Shown here: in pieces, positions 1 through 5,815 of the stretch | How the letters are laid out: each line of letters opens with the position of its first letter | Numbering within the stretch: the stretch's first letter is position 1 | Source: CBDTYW01 sp965364735 | GTDB taxonomy: Bacteria; Actinomycetota; Nitriliruptoria; Nitriliruptorales; Nitriliruptoraceae | Length of the DNA: 7,021 nucleotides | Assembly (NCBI GenBank): GCA_965364735.1 | Contig: CBDTYW010000200.1 | Span: 1 to 7,021, forward strand | Direction of reading: 5' to 3' | Made by a program: the position numbers and the translations under genes | The notes under the pieces: generated by a model | What the model was told of the DNA's origin: nothing | The model's database searches: none | What the model saw: only the letters and a program-made list of their open reading frames with translations

Positions 1-571
1 CGGACAGACGTCCCGTCAGATCATCGAGACGGTCCCGCAGATCCTGGAACTGCGCGACCCCCTCGGTCTCACGCAGCGACAGACCCGACTGCTCCTGCAC
101 GAGCTCGCGGACGGCCGCGAGCGCCTCCTCGATGTTGCCGAGACGGTCGCCGAAGCGGCCGCCGAGGACCTCTTCGAGCTCATCACGAACCTCGAGCGGC
201 AGCCCACGCGACACTGACTCCAGCCCGTCGAGCCGACCCTGGAGCTCCGTCCACGGATCGCTCGCCGCAGCCCGGATCTGGTCCAGACCCGCCACGACCT
301 GCGCGAGCTCGCCACGCATCTCGTCCAGCGACGCAGACTGCGCCTCCGGCAACGCGTCGATCCTCGACAGCATCCCGTCGAAGCGGATCCGCAGATCATC
401 CACGTCAGCCGACTGCTGCTCCGGCAACGAGGCCAACGACGCACGCAGCCCCGCGACGTCATCACGCAACGCGACAGCATCGATCCCGTCCGCGGTCTCC
501 CCACCAGCGGACAGACGTCCCGTCAGATCATCGAGACGGTCCCGCAGATCCTGGAACTGCGCCACGCCCTC
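1..571 (-). repeat. Second repeat family, 169-codon unit restarting at left edge
   Basis: Bases 1-55 are identical to 508-562, an offset of 507 bp or 169 codons. Translated, both copies read EGVAQFQDLRDRLDDL followed by TGRLS; codons for the first Glu start at 571 and 64. The unit between them (residues 1403-1571) contains short submotifs of the type ASLPEQQSADVDDLR and DALPEAQSASLDEMR, so it also has internal periodicity. The second copy is cut by the window edge, so its full length and the copy number are unknown. Confidence 0.85.
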
Positions 572-3500
572 CGCCTGAGGGAGCATTGCGGAGCGCTGTT
601 CATCGATCTGCTCTGACAGCCGGCCCATCGTGTCGCGCTGGGCCTCGAACTCGGTCCGGAGGTCGTGCAGCTGTCCGGCCAGCACCGCGGAGAGCTCCGC
701 CTGCTGTCCTTGGACGAGCTCGCGGAGGCCGCGGAGGACCTCTTCGACGGCCACGAGCTGCGACGAGGACGCCGCCACGCTCGGCTGCAGCTCCGCGATG
801 GCGTCGACCATCGACTCCGTCCCGGACTCGACGCGCTCGATGGCTTCGCCGATGCGGCCCGTGAGCTGCGAGTCCAGGCGGTCACGGACGCGCTCGAACT
901 CGATCGCGAGCGACTCAGGAACCTGCTGGACGACGCCGCCCACCGCTTCGTCGAGTCGGGTGATGAGCGACTCGAGGTGCGTGGAGAGGTCCTGGCGGAG
1001 CTCGACGCTGCGGACCTCGGCCTCGCTGCGGAAGTCGGTCAGGGTCACCGCGACGGCGCTCTGCAAGGTGTCGGCCGCCGACTCGAACCGCTGGATCTGC
1101 GGGGTCAGCTGGTCGCGGGTCTGCTCGGCGACCTCGGCGGCCTCGACGAGCTGGGTGACCGCCGACGTGACGTTCGCAGTCAGCTCTGCCTGCCGCGTGT
1201 CCAGCCCGACCAACGCCTGGGTGACGGCCTCGGCGAGGTTTCGGACCTGGCCGTCCAGGTGCTCCTGCGTCGCGGCCACGTCTGCGCGCAGCGTCTCCGA
1301 GCGCTCACCGGTGTCGCCGGCGAGCTGCTCGAGCCGGCCGTTCAGCTGTGCCTCGAGGCCATGGACGGCCTCCTCGACGCGCGCCACGTGTGGCGCCAGC
1401 TCGTCACGTGCAGCGCGACTCGTCGCGCTGATGTCACCGAGCTCCTCGAGCACCGTCGCGAGCTGTCCTCCGAGCTCGCTCTGCCCGCCGGCCAGGCCAG
1501 CCATGGCCTGGTCGACCGCGAAGCCCACCGCGCTCAGCCGGTCGCCCTGGGCGAGCCGTTCGTCGCGCTCTCCCCCGAGCAGCTCCTGGACACCCGCGAG
1601 CTGCTCGAGGACGGTCCGCGACTCCGAGGCGAGCTCCGCGAAGCGATCATCCATGCCGCGAAGTGGCTGGAGCTGGACATCGAGGTCCGCGAGAGCCGGT
1701 GGCAACGAGGACACGCCGTCACCGTTGAGGAGCAGGTCGTGAAGCTCGTCCACGCGACGAGCGACGCCGTCCACCGCTCCGATCCGCTCGAGCAGATCCT
1801 CGACCGATGTCTGCCTGGCGACGTTGCGCTGCTCGTCGATGACGGCCGCCACGGCGGTCTCGATCGCCGCGATCCCGCGCAACGCCTCGTCCACGCCGGT
1901 CAGACGCGTCTCGACCTGCCCCAGCTGGACGTGCAGGTTCGTCGCCAGCTCGTCGAGCTGACCGCTCACGCCCTCAGTGACCTGACCGGACACGACGTCG
2001 ACCGTGCGCTCGAGCGTCGCGCCGACGGCGTCGATCTGCTCCCCGAGCTGTCCGCGCTCGGCGCGCAGCTCGTCACGCAGCGACTGACGCTCCGCCTCCA
2101 GCTCCTCACGGAGCATGACGATCCGCCCACCGATGTCCGCACGCATCCCGGTCGAGGACTCCTCGACCTGCAGCGCGAACGCCCGAAGACGCTCCTCCAG
2201 ACCATCAACCACCGCGGACTGCATCCCACGCGACAGCTCCGCAGCCACCTCATCAAGACGCTCACCCAGACGCGACAGCTCCGGCGCCAACGCCCCGACG
2301 ACATCAGGACCCTCGGCCTCACCGAGCGCCGTCACCGCAGACTCGATCGCCGCGATCCCACGCAACGCCTCGTCCACGCCGGTCAGACGCGTCTCGACCT
2401 GCCCGAGCTGCACGTGCAGGTTGGTCGCCAGCTCATCGAGCTGACCACCGTGATCCGAACGCAGCTCCTCACGCAGGGACTGACGCTCCGCCTCCAGCTC
2501 CTCACGGAGCATGACGATCTGCCCGCCGATGTCCGCACGCATCCCGGTCGAGGAGTCCTCGACCTGCAGCGCGAACGCCCGCAGACGCTCCTCCAGACCG
2601 TCAACCACCGCGGACTGCATCCCACGCGACAGCTCCGCAGCCACCTCATCGAGACGCTCACCCAGACGCGACAGCTCCGGCGCCAACGCCCCGACGACAT
2701 CGGGACCCTCGGCCTCGCCGAGCGCCGTCACCGCAGACTCGATCGCCGCGATCCCACGCAACGCCTCGTCCACACCGGTCAGACGCGTCTCGACCTGCCC
2801 CAGCTGCACGTGCAGGTTGGTCGCCAGCTCATCGATCGGACCGCTGACGCCGTCACGAACCTGCGTGGCGAAAGCGGCGGCTGACCGGTCGACCGAGGAA
2901 CCGACCGCATCGATCTGCTCCGCGAGCTGTCCGCGTTCCGCGCTGAGCTCGGCGCGGAGTGCCTGTCGCTCTGCCTCGAGCTCCTCGCGGAGCAGGGCGA
3001 GTCGCCCGCCGATGTCGGCGCGCATCCCGGTCGAGGTGTCCGCAACCTGCTGCGCGAAGGTCTCGAGACGACTCTCGAGGCCGTGCATCAGCGTGTTCTG
3101 CATGCCCTGCTGCAGCTCGTCGCCGACCTCGTCGAGGCGCGCGCTCAGCCGAGCCAGCTGGGGCGCGATGGCCTCCGCGACACCGGCGTCGGTGTCAGCC
3201 AGACGCTGGATGATCCCTTCGCGCAACCGGTCGAGCTGCCCAGCGAGCTCGAGCTGACGTTCCTGCACGGTGAGCAGCGAACCGCTGACCTGCTCGGCGA
3301 GATCCCGGACCCGATCATCGGTTCCGGCGAGACGGTTCACCTCGCCGGAGACGTCCACGAGCGCGTCGTGGACGGAGCTGCGCAGATCGGTGACGGTGCT
3401 GTCGAGGCGCTCGATGAGCAGGCCCTGACGGTGGCCCTGGGACTCCCCCAGAGAGCCCACGGCGCGCTCGACGTCGTCCTGCCGTGAGCCGATGTCCGCG

Positions 3501-4777
3501 AGCGAACGCTCGACACGTTCCGTGAGCCCGGCGAACTCGGCGCTGACCAGGGCTCGGGTCTCGGGATCGCCGTCGCCGATCCGTGCGGCAAGGAGCTCCA
3601 GACGCTCCTGGATCAGGGTGAGGCGTGCGTCGAGATCTGCCTGGTCGCCTGCGGACGCTTCGACGACGTCCCCGACGCGGGCGTCGAGGCGGACCGAGGC
3701 CTCGGCGACCGCCGCGGCGAGCTCGGCGCGTGCTGCTTCCTGCTGGCTGCCGACCTCGCCGATCGACGCGCGGACGTTGTGCAGAACATCGGCGAGCTGG
3801 CGCTCGATCTCGGTGACGACGTCGTCGCGCATGACCCCGCGCATGTCCGCGGCGAGCTGCGCGTCGAACTCGCGCAGACCGGTGACCGCCTGGTCCACGG
3901 TCTCCCGGAGATCGCCGGCCATGGCGACCATGCGGTCATCGAGCTGGCTCAGGCGTGGCTCGAGCCCTGCGACCGTCTCGGCCGTCCGGGTGTCGTCCGC
4001 GGCCTCGGAGATCACCGACCGAAGGTCCGTGACCGAGGAGACCAGCCCGTTCTGGCGAGCCTCGAGGCCAGCGAGCACGCCACCGAGCTCCTCGAACGAC
4101 TCGTCGAGACGCATGCCGACGCTCTGCCGGTCCTCACGTGCAGCCTGGCGGACGTCGTCGAGCGCCTGGTCGAGCCGGCCGGTCACGCCTGCGCCGAGCT
4201 CGGCGAGGGCGGACTCGATTCGCTCGATCTGCGGGATGAGGGCCTGTGCTCCATCAGTCGCGGAACTTGCGGCGATCCGTACCTGGTCGGCGAGGCCACC
4301 GAGGAGGCCATCGACGCGGTCCTGCTCGGTCGCGATGCCGTTCAGCTGGCCCTCGAGCGCGATCGCGAGCTCGTCGAGCCGTTCCTTGACCGCCTGCTCG
4401 GCGTCGGTCAGGTCGCCGATCCGGTCGCCGAGCTGGGCCTGGATGCCGCCCGCGGTCTCTGCGCTGGCCGCGCTGACCGCGCCGAGGGCGTCGCGCAGCT
4501 CGGCCCGGAGCTCGTCCGCGTCCTGACGAGACTGGGTGCGCAGCTGGATGACCGCGGACTCGACGTCCTCGAGACGCTGCGAGGTCGGGGCCAGATCACG
4601 TCCAACCTGGTCCTGGAGCTCGTCGATGCGCTCTCGGATCGCACGCATGGCGCCATCCACGTCACGGACGAGACGGTTCAGCGTCCGCTGCTCGTTGACC
4701 TGCTTGTTGATCGCGTCGGTGAACATCTCGTCGACCTTGCTCGACAAGTCCCCACCAGGCCTCGGCGCGTCAGTCAC
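1..4777 (-). CDS. Giant repetitive coiled-coil protein, C-terminus beyond left edge
   Basis: I translated this frame by hand: 1592 codons run from a GTG at 4777 to the left edge with no stop. No family is recognised. The product looks almost wholly alpha-helical and charged, with recurring Leu/Val/Ile at a 3-4 spacing in contexts such as RLDEL, ERLDEV and REELEAERQ, typical of long coiled coils. I see no signal peptide or membrane segment, so it is probably cytoplasmic. Lys occurs only at residues 14, 25 and 131; I found no Cys or Tyr and one Trp (about residue 1509). Basic residues are nearly all Arg. Near-identical repeats occupy residues about 649-974, preceded by a diverged copy from about 530; another repeat starts at residues 1403 and 1572. 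The GTG at 4777 is chosen because GGGAG lies 7 nt upstream; an in-frame GTG at 4783 is too close to it. Size and architecture recall actinobacterial polar or cytoskeletal scaffolds (Scy/FilP type), but that is analogy only. Confidence 0.9.
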   Translation of the reverse strand, partial: MTDAPRPGGDLSSKVDEMFTDAINKQVNEQRTLNRLVRDVDGAMRAIRERIDELQDQVGRDLAPTSQRLEDVESAVIQLRTQSRQDADELRAELRDALGAVSAASAETAGGIQAQLGDRIGDLTDAEQAVKERLDELAIALEGQLNGIATEQDRVDGLLGGLADQVRIAASSATDGAQALIPQIERIESALAELGAGVTGRLDQALDDVRQAAREDRQSVGMRLDESFEELGGVLAGLEARQNGLVSSVTDLRSVISEAADDTRTAETVAGLEPRLSQLDDRMVAMAGDLRETVDQAVTGLREFDAQLAADMRGVMRDDVVTEIERQLADVLHNVRASIGEVGSQQEAARAELAAAVAEASVRLDARVGDVVEASAGDQADLDARLTLIQERLELLAARIGDGDPETRALVSAEFAGLTERVERSLADIGSRQDDVERAVGSLGESQGHRQGLLIERLDSTVTDLRSSVHDALVDVSGEVNRLAGTDDRVRDLAEQVSGSLLTVQERQLELAGQLDRLREGIIQRLADTDAGVAEAIAPQLARLSARLDEVGDELQQGMQNTLMHGLESRLETFAQQVADTSTGMRADIGGRLALLREELEAERQALRAELSAERGQLAEQIDAVGSSVDRSAAAFATQVRDGVSGPIDELATNLHVQLGQVETRLTGVDEALRGIAAIESAVTALGEAEGPDVVGALAPELSRLGERLDEVAAELSRGMQSAVVDGLEERLRAFALQVEDSSTGMRADIGGQIVMLREELEAERQSLREELRSDHGGQLDELATNLHVQLGQVETRLTGVDEALRGIAAIESAVTALGEAEGPDVVGALAPELSRLGERLDEVAAELSRGMQSAVVDGLEERLRAFALQVEESSTGMRADIGGRIVMLREELEAERQSLRDELRAERGQLGEQIDAVGATLERTVDVVSGQVTEGVSGQLDELATNLHVQLGQVETRLTGVDEALRGIAAIETAVAAVIDEQRNVARQTSVEDLLERIGAVDGVARRVDELHDLLLNGDGVSSLPPALADLDVQLQPLRGMDDRFAELASESRTVLEQLAGVQELLGGERDERLAQGDRLSAVGFAVDQAMAGLAGGQSELGGQLATVLEELGDISATSRAARDELAPHVARVEEAVHGLEAQLNGRLEQLAGDTGERSETLRADVAATQEHLDGQVRNLAEAVTQALVGLDTRQAELTANVTSAVTQLVEAAEVAEQTRDQLTPQIQRFESAADTLQSAVAVTLTDFRSEAEVRSVELRQDLSTHLESLITRLDEAVGGVVQQVPESLAIEFERVRDRLDSQLTGRIGEAIERVESGTESMVDAIAELQPSVAASSSQLVAVEEVLRGLRELVQGQQAELSAVLAGQLHDLRTEFEAQRDTMGRLSEQIDEQRSAMLPQAEGVAQFQDLRDRLDDLTGRLSAGGETADGIDAVALRDDVAGLRASLASLPEQQSADVDDLRIRFDGMLSRIDALPEAQSASLDEMRGELAQVVAGLDQIRAAASDPWTELQGRLDGLESVSRGLPLEVRDELEEVLGGRFGDRLGNIEEALAAVRELVQEQSGLSLRETEGVAQFQDLRDRLDDLTGRLS
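1861..1954 (-). repeat. Third, partial copy of the tandem repeat
   Basis: Bases 1861-1954 match 2344-2437 at an offset of 483 bp, with five mismatches in 94 bp. All five are at third codon positions and are synonymous. The copy encodes the DELATNLHVQ to GIAAIE segment and then diverges into unique coiled-coil sequence (residues from about 975 on). Confidence 0.9.
2065..2834 (-). repeat. Tandem near-identical coding repeats (132- and 161-codon units)
   Basis: Bases 2461-2834 and 2065-2438 align without gaps at an offset of 396 bp, with 12 mismatches in 374 bp by hand count (about 97% identity). Eleven mismatches are at third codon positions of the minus-strand frame: nine are synonymous and two exchange Asp and Glu. 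The other is Gln/Arg. Each unit opens with DELATNLHVQLGQVETRL (codon starts 2833 and 2437) and ends with a charged segment containing REELEAERQSLR. Unit 1 is residues 649-780 and unit 2 is residues 781-941; unit 2 carries 29 extra codons at its end. A diverged copy lies just before unit 1 (about residues 530-648). Confidence 0.92.
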
Positions 4778-4784
4778 CGGCACA

Positions 4785-4789
4785 CTCCC
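4785..4789 (-). promoter_or_regulatory. Ribosome binding site of the coiled-coil gene
   Basis: GGGAG on the minus strand lies 7 nt before the GTG at 4777. It decides between two in-frame GTG codons: the one at 4783 would leave only 1 nt of spacing. The next in-frame codons upstream offer no better start. Confidence 0.6.
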
Positions 4790-4812
4790 GTCAGGCGAGG
4801 TGAACGGCGACG

Positions 4813-4825
4813 CCGACCGGGTCGG
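4813..4825. promoter_or_regulatory. 13-bp palindrome in the leader of the coiled-coil gene
   Basis: CCGACC-G-GGTCGG is a perfect inverted repeat with a one-base centre, 36 bp before the GTG start. It could be an operator or a small RNA hairpin. In GC-rich DNA a palindrome of this size can arise by chance, so it is only a candidate. Confidence 0.25.
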
Positions 4826-4849
4826 TGCGCAACCCCGCGTATCGGCCGG

Positions 4850-4878
4850 ACTCTAGGCGCTCGACGCACGTTTTCCTT
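4850..4878 (-). promoter_or_regulatory. Weak candidate promoter of the coiled-coil gene
   Basis: On the minus strand TAGAGT (4855-4850) could serve as a -10 element. An AAGGAA hexamer (4878-4873) lies 17 bp upstream; the overlapping GGAAAA also resembles the GGAA-type -35 of ECF promoters. Neither element matches its consensus well. Its place in the 188-bp gap downstream of the sigma gene, about 75 bp before the GTG start, is the main support. Confidence 0.25.
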
Positions 4879-4916
4879 GGCGTTCGCGCACTTCTGTGCC
4901 CGACGGGATGCAGGAA

Positions 4917-4937
4917 GCGCCCGCAAAAGCGGGACGC
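4917..4937 (-). terminator. Hairpin just after the sigma gene, possible weak terminator
   Basis: On the minus strand CCCGC-TTTT-GCGGG forms a 5-bp GC stem with a tetraloop, extended by three GC pairs around one bulged base. It starts 29 nt after the sigma stop codon. No U-tract follows, so it is not a canonical intrinsic terminator; it may act with Rho, protect a 3' end or do nothing. Confidence 0.35.
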
Positions 4938-4965
4938 GCGCTGCATGACCTCGTGTCGGAGCGCG

Positions 4966-5568
4966 TCAGTCGTCGAGCATCCCCTCGAGCTGGGTCCGCA
5001 GCCGGCCGATCCCGTCGCGCAGGCGGGACTTCGCCGTCCCCTCCGGGATGTCGAGGACCCGGGCGACGTCGCGGTAGGTGTGCCCGTCGAAGTAGGCGAG
5101 TTCGACGGCCTCGCGCTGACGGCTCGTGAGCACGGCCAGCGCCTGACGGACCTGCCAATGGTCGAGGCGGGTCTCGACCTCGTCAGCCACGACGTCAAAC
5201 TCTCGGGACTGCTCGCGGCGGGCGGACTTGTCGGCGCGGGCGCGGGCGGCCTGCTCAGAGCGGACGCGGTCGATCGCGCGGCGGCTGGCCATGGTCGTCA
5301 TCCAGGCGGAGGCGCTCCCCCGCGTGGGGTCGAAGCGGTCGGCCTTGGCCCAGACCTCGGCCATGACCTCCTGTGCGACCTCCTCGGCAAACGAGATGTC
5401 GCGGATCACCCGCCGGGCCACGCGGTGCACGCGCGGCATGAGCCGGGTGTACAGCTCCGCGAAGGCGGCTTCGTCGCGCCCGGCCGCGGCGACGAGAAGC
5501 TCCTCATCCGTCAGCGCCGAAAGGACGACCGAGGGAACGATCGACGAGGGCGGGATCATGAGAGACAT
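4966..5568 (-). CDS. ECF RNA polymerase sigma factor, SigK-like (ECF19 type)
   Basis: A 200-residue extracytoplasmic-function sigma factor that would direct RNA polymerase to a specific promoter set. The sigma-2 region spans about residues 30-105, with EEVAQEVMAEVW, a core-binding and -10-recognition stretch containing DRFDPTRGSASAW, and RRAIDRVRSEQA, the last strongly SigK-like. After a charged linker, the sigma-4 region (about 139-194) has LTSRQREAVELAYFDGHTY and a helix-turn-helix with DVARVLDIPEGTAKSRLR. The start at 5568 has CGGAG upstream with 5 nt of spacing. An upstream in-frame ATG at 5637 would add 23 residues that do not resemble the family and would run over the predicted promoter. 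SigK relatives are usually followed by a membrane anti-sigma factor (RskA); none is present here. The next gene downstream is the coiled-coil giant, after a 188-bp gap. Confidence 0.93.
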   Translation of the reverse strand: MSLMIPPSSIVPSVVLSALTDEELLVAAAGRDEAAFAELYTRLMPRVHRVARRVIRDISFAEEVAQEVMAEVWAKADRFDPTRGSASAWMTTMASRRAIDRVRSEQAARARADKSARREQSREFDVVADEVETRLDHWQVRQALAVLTSRQREAVELAYFDGHTYRDVARVLDIPEGTAKSRLRDGIGRLRTQLEGMLDD

Positions 5569-5573
5569 CGTGG

Positions 5574-5578
5574 CTCCG
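5574..5578 (-). promoter_or_regulatory. Ribosome binding site fixing the sigma start
   Basis: CGGAG on the minus strand stands 5 nt before the ATG at 5568. It favours this start over the longer in-frame ATG at 5637 and over the ATG three codons inside at 5559. Confidence 0.6.
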
Positions 5579-5586
5579 GGCGTGGA

Positions 5587-5610
5587 AACTTGTACAAGAA
5601 CTTGTGCAAG
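5587..5610. promoter_or_regulatory. Tandem 12-bp operator-like elements before the sigma gene
   Basis: Two abutting 12-bp direct repeats, AACTTGTACAAG (5587-5598) and AACTTGTGCAAG (5599-5610), differ at one base. Each has a 10-bp palindromic core: CTTGTACAAG is perfect and CTTGTGCAAG has one mismatched central pair. They lie between the candidate -10 element and the ribosome binding site, where a bound repressor would block transcription. The 12-bp period puts the two sites about one helical turn apart. No cognate regulator is visible in the window. Confidence 0.5.
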
Positions 5611-5616
5611 ATGACC

Positions 5617-5644
5617 ACAGTATGCCCGGAAGTTCAACTCTCAA
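5617..5644 (-). promoter_or_regulatory. Candidate sigma-70-type promoter of the ECF sigma gene
   Basis: On the minus strand TTGAGA (5644-5639) is followed after 16 bp by TACTGT (5622-5617), a fair match to -35 and -10 consensus. Transcription would start near 5610, at the edge of the tandem palindromes, giving a leader of roughly 40 nt. A GTTGAACTT stretch within the spacer region is an alternative -35. Confidence 0.4.
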
Positions 5645-5661
5645 ACCTCCCGAACGACCGA

Positions 5662-5698
5662 GTTTCTCGGCCAGCCGCGCCACGACGGCCTGAGAAAC
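5662..5698. repeat. Long inverted repeat in the fbiC-sigma gap
   Basis: GTTTCTCGGCC (5662-5672) is complementary to GGCC-T-GAGAAAC (5687-5698): 11 base pairs with one bulged base and a 14-nt loop. No T-tract follows on either strand, so it does not look like an intrinsic terminator. It lies upstream of the candidate sigma promoter and could be an upstream operator. Confidence 0.5.
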
Positions 5699-5701
5699 GG
5701 C

Positions 5702-5718
5702 AAAAAAACGCCAAAAAA
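5702..5718. other. Two helically phased A-tracts
   Basis: A runs of 7 (5702-5708) and 6 (5713-5718) have centres about 10.5 bp apart, close to one helical turn. Such phasing is known to bend DNA. The tracts stand out in very GC-rich surroundings about 60 bp upstream of the candidate -35 of the sigma promoter, where on the minus strand they read as T-tracts. Confidence 0.4.
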
Positions 5719-5778
5719 CAGCCCGCTACAGCCACATCAGTCGCAAACGCTCACCCGTGGCCGCCGAATGCGCGCCGG

Positions 5779-5815
5779 AAAAAATCCGGACAGAAACCGT
5801 AGAGGTTCTGTCAGG
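5779..5815 (-). terminator. Intrinsic terminator of fbiC
   Basis: On the minus strand the left arm (5815-5804, CCTGACAGAACC) pairs with the right arm (5798-5786, GGTTTCTGTCCGG) around a 5-nt loop. The stem has about 11 pairs, with one bulge and one mismatch. It is followed directly by ATTTTTT (5785-5779). The fbiC TGA stop codon (5813-5811) lies inside the left arm, so transcription ends almost at the end of the gene. This separates fbiC from the sigma gene. Confidence 0.7.

Noticed and set aside
1861..2834. CRISPR array or insertion-sequence explanation for the repeats
   Set aside because: The repeats are in frame, 396-507 bp in period, part of one continuous reading frame, and have no spacers, terminal inverted repeats or transposase.
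665..2884. 739-codon open frame on the plus strand
   Set aside because: Its Leu/Arg/Asp/His-rich product is what the antisense of a Glu/Leu/Asp/Arg coiled-coil gene gives (CTC and GAG are each other's complement). Differences between repeat copies fall at its first codon positions but at third positions of the minus-strand frame.
3492..4526. 344-codon Ser/Arg-rich open frame on the plus strand
   Set aside because: Low-complexity Ser/Arg product of the kind produced by out-of-frame reading of GC-rich DNA; lies within the coiled-coil gene.
3779..4948. 389-codon open frame on the plus strand
   Set aside because: Antisense to the start and first third of the coiled-coil gene. It runs across the minus-strand start and the intergenic gap and has no recognisable domain.
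5569..5637. Longer start of the sigma gene at ATG 5637
   Set aside because: The extra 23 residues do not look like the family, no good ribosome binding site precedes it, and it would include the candidate -10 element and tandem palindromes in the coding region.
4825..5802. 325-codon open frame on the plus strand
   Set aside because: Antisense to the whole sigma factor gene and both flanking gaps; the sigma frame has clear family motifs.
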